Shown: positions 14,700 through 26,702 of the stretch, piece after piece | How the letters are laid out: every line of letters begins with the position of its first letter | Numbering within the stretch: the stretch's first letter is position 1 | Origin: Streptomyces sp. TRM68367 | GTDB lineage: Bacteria; Actinomycetota; Actinomycetes; Streptomycetales; Streptomycetaceae | Direction: 5' to 3' | Assembly: GCF_014495685.1 (NCBI RefSeq) | Contig: NZ_JACTVI010000063.1 | Coordinates: 1 to 47,200 of the forward strand | Length of the DNA stretch: 47,200 nucleotides | The notes under the pieces: generated by a model | Seen by the model: only the letters and a program-made list of their open reading frames with translations | Told to the model about the DNA's origin: nothing | The model's database searches: none | Translations under genes and position numbers: made by a program

Positions 14700-15605
14700 G
14701 TGGGAGCAATGACGAGGACGACCGTGCGCCGCGTGAGTCTCTCGCTCGCGCTGGCGGCCGCGCTGGCGGCCACGGCGGCCTGCGCCTCCTCCGACGGTCC
14801 TGGAAAGGACGGCCCCGGGAAGGACGGCCACGCCGCCCACCGCAGCACTCCGCGGCCCGCCTCCCTGGCCGCCCTGCGCACCGCCGAGCGCTCCACCGGC
14901 CGGGCCGACTCCGCGCGGGTGGAGTCCACGACCACCATGGGCTCCCTGATGTCCATGACGGCCGACGGCACACTCTCCTGGGGCGACGGCATCACCGGCA
15001 CCCTCACCATCACGTACACGGGCGGCACGATGGCGGACACGATGCGCCGCCTCGGCACCACCTCGATGGAAGCCCGCTATCTCCCCGACGCCTACTACGC
15101 GCGGATGGGCGAGAAGTTCGCCGCGAACTCCGGCGGAAGGCACTGGATCCGGTACGCGTACGACGATCTGGAGCACCTCGCCGGCACCTCCGGCGCCCTC
15201 CTCACCGAGCACATGCGGGGAACCACGCCCCAGCAGTCCGTGAAGCTCCTGCTGGCTTCCGGGGACGTCCGCAGGGTCGGCGAGGAGACGGTCCGCGGCC
15301 GCCGTACGACGCACTACTCGGGCACGGTCGACGCGGCGGACGTCACCGACGCGGGACTGCGGAAGCAGCTCACCGAGGCCGGCGTCAGCACGGAGACCGT
15401 CGACGTGTGGGTCGACGGCCAGGACCTGCTGGTCAAGAAGGTGGAGAAGGTGCGGACGGCGACGGGCCTGCTGACCCAGACCGCGCACTACGGCGACTAC
15501 GGCGTCCAGGTCGCGGCGAAGAGACCCCCGGCGGCCGATACCGAGGACTTCGAGGACCTGGTGAGAAAGCAGGCCGGCGGTACCCCCCTGCCGCACGCCT
15601 CCTGA
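14700..15605 (+). CDS. Putative LppX/LprG-like secreted lipoprotein
   Basis: A 301-residue protein with a lipoprotein signal: basic TRTTVRR, hydrophobic SLSLALAAALAATAA, then Cys at about residue 28 (LAATAAC, an acceptable lipobox). A Gly/Lys/Asp-rich linker follows, then a single domain of about 230 residues with repeated strands such as TMGSLMSMTADGTLSWG, RGRRTTHYSGTVDAADV and VDVWVDGQDLLVKKVEKV. This resembles the LppX/LprG/LolA half-barrel fold that carries lipids, but the ligand is unknown. GTG 14700 has GGGGGA 8 bases upstream; ATG 14709 is an alternative. Its place between rplA and rplJ is conserved in Streptomyces as I remember it, with terminators and promoters isolating it from the ribosomal genes. 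Confidence 0.85.
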   Translation: MGAMTRTTVRRVSLSLALAAALAATAACASSDGPGKDGPGKDGHAAHRSTPRPASLAALRTAERSTGRADSARVESTTTMGSLMSMTADGTLSWGDGITGTLTITYTGGTMADTMRRLGTTSMEARYLPDAYYARMGEKFAANSGGRHWIRYAYDDLEHLAGTSGALLTEHMRGTTPQQSVKLLLASGDVRRVGEETVRGRRTTHYSGTVDAADVTDAGLRKQLTEAGVSTETVDVWVDGQDLLVKKVEKVRTATGLLTQTAHYGDYGVQVAAKRPPAADTEDFEDLVRKQAGGTPLPHAS

Positions 15606-15699
15606 GCGGCACCGGCTCCGCCCGCACGCGGACGGCATCACGTCCTTCACGTGGGCCGAGATCATGGGGAGCGCCGAGGGCTGACACAACCACCCCGTT

Positions 15700-15729
15700 T
15701 TGACGCCTTACGTGTCAAGCACGTACTCT
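15700..15729 (+). promoter_or_regulatory. rplJ-rplL promoter
   Basis: TTGACG (15700-15705) and TACTCT (15724-15729) are 18 bases apart, a good vegetative-sigma match. The predicted RNA start is near 15736, giving a leader of about 245 bases before rplJ. Confidence 0.75.
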
Positions 15730-15735
15730 CTGACG

Positions 15736-15979
15736 GAAGCCAAAGACCGCTGGTCGTTGCCGCACGCTCGAATGAGGGTGCGGTGGCCGAAGGATCCGCT
15801 GAACTGCGGACGACCCGCGCAGGTGACAGTGGAAGAGCTCCTGGAGCATGTGCGTCCGTCGGGACGTGTGTGCAGCCGGTCGAGCTTCGCCCCGTGCGCC
15901 TGCGCCCGGGGCGTTTCGTTTTCCCCAGTCCTCCTTCGGGTCCGCGCGGTCCGAATCACCCGGAAGGAGGCCGAGGCTC
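15736..15979 (+). ncRNA. rplJ leader RNA (L10-leader candidate)
   Basis: This is a non-coding stretch of about 245 bases between the promoter and rplJ, the position and size of the L10 leader in which L10(L12)4 binds its own mRNA. It includes GACCGCTGGTCGTTG near 15750 and the paired segments GTCCGTCGGGACG near 15854. It ends with an attenuator-like hairpin at 15888-15922. L10 binding is inferred from position and not demonstrated; a covariance search would decide. Confidence 0.6.
15888..15922 (+). terminator. Attenuator-like terminator inside the rplJ leader
   Basis: CGCCCCG (15888-15894) pairs with CGGGGCG (15907-15913), followed by TTTCGTTTT. It lies within the leader, 58 bases before the rplJ start, so it would act as a transcription attenuator. 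Confidence 0.7.
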
Positions 15980-16507
15980 ATGGCGAGGCCTGACAAGGTC
16001 GATGCCGTCGTGGAGATGCGGGACAAGTTCCGCAACGCCAACGCGGCCGTCGTTACCGCGTACACCGGTCTCACCGTCGCGCAGCTCCAGCAGCTGCGTC
16101 GTTCACTCGGTGAGAACGCTCAGTACCGTGTGGCGAAGAACACGCTGACCAAGATTGCGGCCCGCGAGGCCGGGATCACCGCGCTCGACGACCTCTTCGC
16201 GGGTTCGTCGGCGGTCGCTTTCGTGACCGGTGACCCGGTCGAGGCGGCGAAGGGTCTGCGTGACTTCGCCAAGGACAACCCGAGTCTCGTCATCAAGGGC
16301 GGTGTCCTTGACGGCAAGGCGATGACCGCCGACGAGATCAAGAAGCTTGCGGACCTCGAGTCCCGCGAGGTCCTGCTTTCCAAGCTGGCCGGTGCCTTCA
16401 AGGCGAAGCAGTCCCAGGCTGCCTCCGTCTTCCAGGCGCTGCCGACGAAGCTCGTCCGCACCGTGGACGCGCTGCGCGCCAAGCAGGAAGAGGGCGGTGC
16501 CGAGTAA
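15980..16507 (+). CDS. rplJ: 50S ribosomal protein L10
   Basis: A 175-residue stalk base protein that anchors L7/L12 dimers to 23S rRNA. The N-terminal rRNA-binding globular domain runs through MARPDKVDAVVEMRDKF, AVVTAYTGLTVAQLQQLRRS and RVAKNTLTKIAAREAG. The C-terminal helix that binds L7/L12 is about residues 130-170 (LSKLAGAFKAKQSQAASVFQ and following). GGAAGGAGG lies 9 bases before the ATG. A longer in-frame reading from 15848 lies in the leader and is rejected. rplL follows after 117 bases. Expression is probably limited by the leader attenuator upstream. Confidence 0.97.
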   Translation: MARPDKVDAVVEMRDKFRNANAAVVTAYTGLTVAQLQQLRRSLGENAQYRVAKNTLTKIAAREAGITALDDLFAGSSAVAFVTGDPVEAAKGLRDFAKDNPSLVIKGGVLDGKAMTADEIKKLADLESREVLLSKLAGAFKAKQSQAASVFQALPTKLVRTVDALRAKQEEGGAE

Positions 16508-16624
16508 CTCGGCTCGCACACCGGCCGCCGCTGCCTGAACGCGGAGGCCGATCGAGCGGGCCAGACGTACGCCCGCCGCATCAGTACACCCGGCACCTGC
16601 CGATTTAGTGGAAGGACCGCCATC

Positions 16625-17014
16625 ATGGCGAAGCTCAGCCAGGAAGACCTGCTCGCGCAGTTTGAGGAGATGACCCTCATCGAGCTCTCCGAGTTCGTGA
16701 AGGCGTTCGAGGCGAAGTTCGACGTCGAGGCCGCCGCCGCTGCCCCGGTCGTCGTCGCCGGTGGTGCCGCCGGTGGCGCTGCCGCCGAGGCTGAGCCGGA
16801 GAAGGACGAGTTCGACGTCGTCCTCACCGGTGCCGGTGACAAGAAGATCCAGGTCATCAAGGTCGTGCGCGAGCTGACCTCCCTGGGCCTGAAGGAGGCC
16901 AAGGACCTGGTCGACGCCGCGCCGAAGCCGGTGCTCGAGAAGGTCGCCAAGGACGCCGCTGACAAGGCCAAGGAGGCCCTCGAGGGCGCCGGCGCCTCAG
17001 TCGAGGTCAAGTAA
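16625..17014 (+). CDS. rplL: 50S ribosomal protein L7/L12
   Basis: A 129-residue stalk protein, multicopy on the ribosome, that recruits EF-G, EF-Tu and IF2. The N-terminal dimerisation helices (LSQEDLLAQFEEMTLIELSE, residues 4-23) are followed by an Ala/Gly/Val-rich hinge (AAAAPVVVAGGAAGGAAAEA) and the C-terminal factor-binding domain (KDEFDVVLTGAGDKKIQVIK, then LKEAKDLVDAAPKPVLE). The start follows GTGGAAGGACC. A terminator-like hairpin 65 bases after the stop separates it from rpoB. Confidence 0.97.
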   Translation: MAKLSQEDLLAQFEEMTLIELSEFVKAFEAKFDVEAAAAAPVVVAGGAAGGAAAEAEPEKDEFDVVLTGAGDKKIQVIKVVRELTSLGLKEAKDLVDAAPKPVLEKVAKDAADKAKEALEGAGASVEVK

Positions 17015-17078
17015 CACCTCCGCAGGGTCCCGCGGGGCCTTGTGACGGGGTCCCCAGGGGCCCTGTAACGCCCAAGCA

Positions 17079-17116
17079 CTGAAGAGCGATCATCCAATCG
17101 GGTGGTCGCTCTTCAG
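17079..17116 (+). terminator. Terminator between rplL and rpoB
   Basis: CTGAAGAGCGATCATC (17079-17094) and GGTGGTCGCTCTTCAG (17101-17116) pair over 16 positions, with two GU pairs, around a 6-base loop. It implies that rpoBC relies at least partly on its own promoter. Confidence 0.82.
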
Positions 17117-17240
17117 CGTCTTCGGGCCTGCGGTCGCGGCTGCCTTGCGTGTGAGGCACCGGAGAGTAGGGTGATCTTCGTCGTGTCGCCGCAGGCATCC
17201 GGGTCCCCCTGGTGGCAACCGGTTTTGGGCATGGGGGGCC

Positions 17241-17269
17241 TTGACGAACCGCACGCAGCGCGCAATTCT
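17241..17269 (+). promoter_or_regulatory. Weak upstream rpoB promoter candidate
   Basis: TTGACG (17241-17246) is followed 17 bases later by AATTCT (17264-17269). The -35 is strong and the -10 is poor. It may be a secondary rpoBC promoter. Confidence 0.35.
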
Positions 17270-17411
17270 CAGGACGCGTCGTCACAACAAGGATCCGAAT
17301 CCGAGGCATGGATCGGCGACGAAGAGGGCAGTATCAACGTGCGTTGAGGGCAGGGCCTTGTCGCAGGTGTTGAGAACAACGAGGGCCAATGAGGGTCTCG
17401 ACAACCCGCAC

Positions 17412-17440
17412 TGGACATCAGTGTGCCAAGTGGCTACACT
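17412..17440 (+). promoter_or_regulatory. Main rpoBC promoter
   Basis: TGGACA (17412-17417) and TACACT (17435-17440) are spaced by 17 bases. The expected start near 17447 falls in the block GACCCTTTGCGCTGCCTGTT. The downstream leader of about 177 bases contains small hairpins, CCCCTG/CAGGGG (17467-17486) and AGACA/TGTCT (17546-17560), and no convincing upstream reading frame. Confidence 0.72.
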
Positions 17441-17623
17441 GACCCTTTGCGCTGCCTGTTAGCTGTCCCCTGCCCGTCACCAGGGGTCTGCCCTCACCCG
17501 AGCATCGAGAAACAGATCATCTCTGACTTGGTCCTTTGGCCAGATCAGACATCATCTGTCTCTGTGCGCGGGGGAGGGGCCGGTACGCGCGTAGTGAGTC
17601 CGAGCCCTCGGAAGGACCCCCTC

Positions 17624-20600
17624 TTGGCCGCCTCGCGCACTGCCTCGACCGCGAATACGAACAACGGCGCCAGCACCGCCCCGCTGCGCATCTCCTTTGC
17701 AAAGATCAAGGAGCCCCTTGAGGTTCCGAACCTTCTCGCGTTGCAAACCGAGAGCTTCGACTGGCTGCTCGGCAACGACGTGTGGAAGGCTCGTGTCGAG
17801 GAGGCTCTGGAGTCCGGTCAGGACGTCCCCACCAAGTCCGGTCTGGAGGAGATCTTCGAGGAGATCTCCCCGATCGAGGACTTCAGCGGGTCGATGTCGC
17901 TGACCTTCCGCGACCACCGCTTCGAGCCGCCGAAGAACTCGATCGACGAGTGCAAGGAGCGCGACTTCACGTACGCCGCCCCGCTCTTCGTCACGGCCGA
18001 GTTCACCAACAACGAGACCGGCGAGATCAAGTCCCAGACCGTCTTCATGGGCGACTTCCCGCTCATGACGAACAAGGGCACCTTCGTCATCAACGGCACC
18101 GAGCGTGTCGTGGTGTCGCAGCTGGTCCGTTCCCCCGGTGTCTACTTCGACTCCACCATCGACAAGACGTCCGACAAGGACATCTTCTCCGCCAAGGTCA
18201 TCCCGTCCCGTGGTGCCTGGCTGGAGATGGAGATCGACAAGCGCGACATGGTCGGCGTCCGCATCGACCGTAAGCGCAAGCAGTCCGTGACCGTCCTCCT
18301 CAAGGCGCTCGGCTGGACCACCGAGCAGATCCTGGAGGAGTTCGGCGAGTACGAGTCCATGCGCGCCACCCTGGAGAAGGACCACACCCAGGGCCAGGAC
18401 GACGCGCTGCTCGACATCTACCGCAAGCTGCGCCCGGGCGAGCCCCCCACGCGTGAGGCCGCGCAGACGCTCCTCGAGAACCTGTACTTCAACCCCAAGC
18501 GCTACGACCTCGCCAAGGTCGGCCGCTACAAGGTCAACAAGAAGCTGGGTACGGACACCCCGCTGGACGCGGGCATCCTGACCGTCGAGGACATCATCGC
18601 TTCGATCAAGTACCTGGTGAAGCTGCACGCCGGCGAGGTCGAGACCGTCGGCGACTCCGGTCGCACGATCCCGGTCGAGACCGACGACATCGACCACTTC
18701 GGCAACCGTCGTATCCGCAGTGTCGGCGAGCTGATCCAGAACCAGGTCCGTACGGGTCTCGCCCGTATGGAGCGCGTCGTGCGCGAGCGCATGACCACCC
18801 AGGACGTCGAGGCGATCACGCCGCAGACCCTGATCAACATCCGGCCGGTCGTCGCCTCCATCAAGGAGTTCTTCGGCACCAGCCAGCTGTCCCAGTTCAT
18901 GGACCAGAACAACCCGCTGTCGGGGCTGACGCACAAGCGTCGTCTCAACGCCCTCGGCCCGGGTGGTCTCTCCCGTGAGCGGGCCGGCTTCGAGGTCCGT
19001 GACGTGCACCCCTCGCACTACGGCCGGATGTGCCCGATCGAGACGCCGGAAGGCCCGAACATCGGTCTGATCGGCTCGCTGGCCTCCTACGGCCGGGTCA
19101 ACGCGTTCGGCTTCATCGAGACGCCGTACCGCAAGGTCGTCGAGGGCCAGGTCACCGACGAGGTCGACTACCTCACCGCCGACGAGGAGGACCGCTTCGT
19201 CATCGCGCAGGCCAACGCGCCGCTGACGGACGACCTCCGCTTCGCCGAGGCCCGCGTGCTGGTCCGCCGCAAGGGCGGCGAGGTCGACTACGTCGGCGGC
19301 TCCGACGTGGACTACATGGACGTCTCGCCGCGCCAGATGGTGTCGGTCGCGACCGCCATGATCCCCTTCCTGGAGCACGACGACGCCAACCGTGCCCTCA
19401 TGGGCGCGAACATGATGCGTCAGGCCGTGCCGCTGATCAAGTCCGAGTCCCCGCTCGTCGGCACCGGCATGGAGTACCGCTCCGCGGTCGACGCCGGCGA
19501 CGTGGTCAAGGCGGAGAAGGCGGGTGTGGTCCAGGAGGTCTCCGCGGACTACATCACCACCGCCAACGACGACGGCACGTACATCACGTACCGCCTGGCC
19601 AAGTTCTCCCGGTCCAACCAGGGCACCTCGGTCAACCAGAAGGTCATCGTCCAGGAGGGCGACCGGATCATCGAGGGCCAGGTCCTGGCCGACGGTCCGG
19701 CCACCCAGAACGGCGAGATGGCGCTGGGCAAGAACCTGCTGGTCGCCTTCATGCCGTGGGAGGGTCACAACTACGAGGACGCGATCATCCTGTCGCAGCG
19801 CCTCGTGCAGGACGACGTCCTCTCCTCGATCCACATCGAGGAGCACGAGGTCGACGCCCGTGACACCAAGCTCGGCCCCGAGGAGATCACCCGGGACATC
19901 CCGAACGTCTCCGAGGAGGTCCTCGCCGACCTCGACGAGCGCGGCATCATCCGTATCGGTGCCGAGGTCATCGCCGGTGACATCCTCGTCGGCAAGGTCA
20001 CGCCCAAGGGTGAGACCGAGCTGACGCCCGAGGAGCGTCTGCTGCGCGCGATCTTCGGTGAGAAGGCCCGTGAGGTCCGTGACACCTCGCTGAAGGTGCC
20101 GCACGGCGAGACCGGCAAGGTCATCGGTGTGCGCGTCTTCGACCGCGAGGAGGGCGACGAGCTTCCCCCCGGTGTGAACCAGCTGGTGCGCGTGTACGTC
20201 GCGCAGAAGCGCAAGATCACCGACGGTGACAAGCTCGCCGGCCGCCACGGCAACAAGGGCGTCATCTCGAAGATCCTGCCGATCGAGGACATGCCGTTCC
20301 TGGAGGACGGCACCCCGGTCGACATCATCCTCAACCCGCTGGGTGTGCCGTCCCGAATGAACCCGGGACAGGTCTTGGAGATCCACCTCGGCTGGCTCGC
20401 TAGCCAGGGCTGGGACGTCTCCGGCCTGGCGGACGAGTGGGCGCAGCGCCTGCAGGGCATCGGCGCCGACTCGGTTCCGGCGCGGACCAACGTCGCGACC
20501 CCGGTCTTCGACGGTGCCCGCGAGGACGAGCTGGCCGGTCTGCTCGAGCACACCCTGCCGAACCGCGACGGCGACCGCCTGGTCCTCCCGTCCGGCAAGG

Positions 20601-21109
20601 CGCGGCTGTTCGACGGCCGATCCGGTGAGCCGTTCCCGGACCCGATCTCGGTCGGCTACATGTACATCCTGAAGCTGCACCACCTGGTCGACGACAAGCT
20701 GCACGCCCGCTCGACCGGTCCGTACTCGATGATCACCCAGCAGCCGCTGGGTGGTAAGGCCCAGTTCGGTGGCCAGCGCTTCGGCGAGATGGAGGTGTGG
20801 GCCCTCGAGGCCTACGGCGCCGCCTACGCCCTCCAGGAGCTGCTGACCATCAAGTCCGACGACGTCACCGGCCGCGTGAAGGTCTACGAGGCCATCGTCA
20901 AGGGCGAGAACATCCCCGAGCCCGGCATCCCCGAGTCCTTCAAGGTGCTCATCAAGGAGATGCAGTCCCTGTGCCTCAACGTGGAGGTGCTGTCCTCGGA
21001 CGGCATGTCCATCGAGATGCGCGACACCGACGAGGATGTCTTCCGCGCTGCGGAGGAGCTTGGCATCGACCTGTCCCGGCGTGAGCCGAGCAGCGTCGAA
21101 GAGGTCTGA
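17624..21109 (+). CDS. rpoB: DNA-directed RNA polymerase subunit beta
   Basis: The 1161-residue second-largest core subunit, containing half of the active-centre cleft and the rifamycin pocket. TTG 17624 is chosen because GGAAGGA lies 7 bases upstream, the protein begins LAASRTASTANTNNG, and the length equals that of the S. coelicolor protein. The rifampicin region reads GTSQLSQFMDQNNPLSGLTH, then KRRLNALGPGGLSRERAGFE. H437 is wild type, but residue 442 is Asn (AAC at 18947-18949), where E. coli has Ser531. Other conserved blocks are YGRMCPIETPEGPNIGLIG, SRMNPGQVLEIHLGW and FGEMEVWALEAYGAAYALQE. It is followed by rpoC after 94 bases containing a perfect hairpin. Confidence 0.98.
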   Translation: MAASRTASTANTNNGASTAPLRISFAKIKEPLEVPNLLALQTESFDWLLGNDVWKARVEEALESGQDVPTKSGLEEIFEEISPIEDFSGSMSLTFRDHRFEPPKNSIDECKERDFTYAAPLFVTAEFTNNETGEIKSQTVFMGDFPLMTNKGTFVINGTERVVVSQLVRSPGVYFDSTIDKTSDKDIFSAKVIPSRGAWLEMEIDKRDMVGVRIDRKRKQSVTVLLKALGWTTEQILEEFGEYESMRATLEKDHTQGQDDALLDIYRKLRPGEPPTREAAQTLLENLYFNPKRYDLAKVGRYKVNKKLGTDTPLDAGILTVEDIIASIKYLVKLHAGEVETVGDSGRTIPVETDDIDHFGNRRIRSVGELIQNQVRTGLARMERVVRERMTTQDVEAITPQTLINIRPVVASIKEFFGTSQLSQFMDQNNPLSGLTHKRRLNALGPGGLSRERAGFEVRDVHPSHYGRMCPIETPEGPNIGLIGSLASYGRVNAFGFIETPYRKVVEGQVTDEVDYLTADEEDRFVIAQANAPLTDDLRFAEARVLVRRKGGEVDYVGGSDVDYMDVSPRQMVSVATAMIPFLEHDDANRALMGANMMRQAVPLIKSESPLVGTGMEYRSAVDAGDVVKAEKAGVVQEVSADYITTANDDGTYITYRLAKFSRSNQGTSVNQKVIVQEGDRIIEGQVLADGPATQNGEMALGKNLLVAFMPWEGHNYEDAIILSQRLVQDDVLSSIHIEEHEVDARDTKLGPEEITRDIPNVSEEVLADLDERGIIRIGAEVIAGDILVGKVTPKGETELTPEERLLRAIFGEKAREVRDTSLKVPHGETGKVIGVRVFDREEGDELPPGVNQLVRVYVAQKRKITDGDKLAGRHGNKGVISKILPIEDMPFLEDGTPVDIILNPLGVPSRMNPGQVLEIHLGWLASQGWDVSGLADEWAQRLQGIGADSVPARTNVATPVFDGAREDELAGLLEHTLPNRDGDRLVLPSGKARLFDGRSGEPFPDPISVGYMYILKLHHLVDDKLHARSTGPYSMITQQPLGGKAQFGGQRFGEMEVWALEAYGAAYALQELLTIKSDDVTGRVKVYEAIVKGENIPEPGIPESFKVLIKEMQSLCLNVEVLSSDGMSIEMRDTDEDVFRAAEELGIDLSRREPSSVEEV

Positions 21110-21116
21110 CGGGAGT

Positions 21117-21145
21117 CCGGCGGCCTTCGCCATGAAGGCCGCCGG
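21117..21145 (+). other. Intercistronic hairpin between rpoB and rpoC
   Basis: CCGGCGGCCTTC (21117-21128) and GAAGGCCGCCGG (21134-21145) form a perfect 12-bp stem with loop GCCAT and no T tract. Since rpoB and rpoC must be balanced, this is more likely an RNA processing or stability element than a full terminator (inference). Confidence 0.7.
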
Positions 21146-21203
21146 CCCCAGGACCCCCGTATCAGACCCCATGACTTACAACCCTGAGAGGGATTGACGC
21201 ATA

Positions 21204-25103
<3,900 letters not shown>

Positions 25104-25116
25104 GCGAGTCGCCTGA

Positions 25117-25154
25117 CCGAAGGGCGGTCATCCTGTGGGGTGGCCGCCCTTCGG
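25117..25154 (+). terminator. Terminator after rpoC
   Basis: CCGAAGGGCGGTCA (25117-25130) pairs with TGGCCGCCCTTCGG (25141-25154) over 14 positions, with one GU, and a 10-base loop. It closes the rpoBC transcript. Confidence 0.85.
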
Positions 25155-25200
25155 CGTGCCCGGATCTCTGCCGGTTCTGTGCCGGTCTCGTCGGTTCGGC

Positions 25201-25242
25201 GCATCATGGAGGGACTTCGGCGCATGATGGAGGGACTCCGGC
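25201..25242. repeat. 21-bp tandem repeat upstream of the DUF1707 gene
   Basis: Two consecutive 21-base units (25201-25221 and 25222-25242) differ at two positions. Both contain ATGGAGGGACT preceded by GCATNATGG. They place repeated GGAGGG boxes and ATG codons just ahead of the GTG start of the next gene. Confidence 0.65.
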
Positions 25243-25259
25243 GCTCCGGGAGGTGCTCC

Positions 25260-25967
25260 GTGTCGCAGTCGTCGTTTCAGCCGTGGCAGCCCTGGGGTCC
25301 GGGGCAGGGCCAAGGGCAGAGCCAGGGCCAAGGCCGGGGCCAGGGTCAGGGCCATGAGCAAGGGCATCGTCCGGGGGACGAGCAGGGGTATGGCCCGGTG
25401 CCCGGGCCGGGGTATGCGTACGGCCCGGAGCGGGATCGGTTCGTGCCGGCGTACGGGGCGGGGCATGTGCCGGTGCCGCGGCCCTGGGCGGAGGCCAGTG
25501 GGTCCTCGATGCTGGCCTCGCACGCCGACCGGGAACGGGCCGTGGACGTGTTGCGGGCCGGGTTCGGCGAGGGGCGGCTGGAGCAGGACGAGTTCGAGAA
25601 ACGGGTGGCGCGGGCGTATGCCGCCCGTACGGTGGGGGAGTTGGCGCACATCGTCGCCGACCTGCCGCAGGGGCCCGTACCGCAGCCCAGCGCCGTACCG
25701 CGGACGTTCCTGCCGGCGCCGCGGCCGCAGACGAACGGGAAGGCGGTCGGAGCCGCGGTGTGCGGGCTGCTGTGCGTGCCGACCTTCGGGCTCACCGGGA
25801 TACCGGCGATCGTGCTGGGGCACTCGGCACGCTCCGAGATGCGCCGTACCGGGGAGACCGGCGACGGGCTGGCGCTCACCGGGCTCGTCCTCGGCTGGAT
25901 GTCGACCGCCGGCTGGGCGATCGTCATGACGCTGATGTTCGCGGTCGCCGTCGCGTCGGGGGGGTGA
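25260..25967 (+). CDS. DUF1707 and DUF4190 domain membrane protein
   Basis: A 235-residue protein. Residues 10-75 are low complexity, rich in Gln, Gly, Pro and Tyr (GPGQGQGQSQGQGRGQGQG). Residues 84-136 are a DUF1707 domain (MLASHADRERAVDVLRAGFG, then GRLEQDEFEKRVARAYAART and LAHIVADLP). Residues 161-235 are a DUF4190 region with two membrane helices around VCGLLCVPTFGLTGIPAIVL and LTGLVLGWMSTAGWAIVMTL. Function is unknown; DUF1707 proteins are frequent in actinobacteria and are suggested to sit at the membrane, sometimes near sigma or cell-wall genes. GTG 25260 has GGGAGG 6 bases upstream; a frame opening earlier would start inside the rpoC terminator. The gene is at the conserved place between rpoC and rpsL. 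Confidence 0.82.
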   Translation: MSQSSFQPWQPWGPGQGQGQSQGQGRGQGQGHEQGHRPGDEQGYGPVPGPGYAYGPERDRFVPAYGAGHVPVPRPWAEASGSSMLASHADRERAVDVLRAGFGEGRLEQDEFEKRVARAYAARTVGELAHIVADLPQGPVPQPSAVPRTFLPAPRPQTNGKAVGAAVCGLLCVPTFGLTGIPAIVLGHSARSEMRRTGETGDGLALTGLVLGWMSTAGWAIVMTLMFAVAVASGG

Positions 25968-26105
25968 TCGTGACGGCCGTGCGGAGGGCTGGGCGAAGAT
26001 CGCCGGGGGCGCGGACTGACGTGCGAGGATCGCTCGGATGAAGATCGAATGTGGCGCGTGGTCTTGACACGAGCCGCTGGACAATGTGGGCGGCACCCAT
26101 TTGTT
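25968..26105. other. Non-coding gap before the rpsL promoter
   Basis: I see no supportable gene here. An isolated TTGACA at 26064-26069 lacks a -10 partner at 16-18 bases. No clear terminator for the DUF1707 gene is visible. Confidence 0.5.
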
Positions 26106-26134
26106 TTGACCGCAGCGAATGCGATAGGTACGCT
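26106..26134 (+). promoter_or_regulatory. str operon promoter
   Basis: TTGACC (26106-26111) and TACGCT (26129-26134) are separated by 17 bases. The predicted start near 26141 gives a leader of about 188 bases before rpsL. Confidence 0.72.
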
Positions 26135-26245
26135 CAGACCTTGTGCCTGGGGTGTGCCTTGGCTCTCCTGCGTGCCTTCAACCGCTTAGAGAGCCGAAAC
26201 CGGCCACCGTAATCTGCGCCTCTTTCTGCCGCTCGGCAGGAATCT

Positions 26246-26278
26246 GCGGGATTCGACACACCCGACCGCGTGGGTCGG
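26246..26278 (+). promoter_or_regulatory. Leader hairpin block shared with rpsJ (copy 1, rpsL leader)
   Basis: GCGGGA (26246-26251), then CGACACACCCGACC (26254-26267) and GCGTGGGTCGG (26268-26278). CCGACC and GGTCGG form a 6-bp hairpin with loop GCGTG. The 25-base block 26254-26278 matches 31293-31317 in the rpsJ leader at 24 of 25 positions. It ends 50 bases before the rpsL start. Confidence 0.75.
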
Positions 26279-26328
26279 CGACGTTCCAGGTTAGCTGTAC
26301 CCATCGGCACACAGAAACCGGAGAAGTA

Positions 26329-26700
<372 letters not shown>

Positions 26701-26702
26701 GA

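Noticed and set aside
17423..17623. rpoB starting at 17423 or other upstream codons
   Set aside because: This would put the start codon upstream of the predicted transcript start and add 67 residues not found in RpoB; TTG 17624 has the ribosome site.
17552..21172. Very long minus-strand open frames opposite rpoB, rpoC and fusA
   Set aside because: Their compositions (Val/Leu/Asp/Gly/Arg runs) and lack of domains are typical of antisense shadows of highly biased genes.
26064..26069. TTGACA as a second str operon promoter
   Set aside because: No TAnnnT sequence at 16-18 bases downstream.
26143..26328. A longer reading of rpsL from 26143
   Set aside because: The extra 62 residues match nothing in S12 and the region is the operon leader with the hairpin block.
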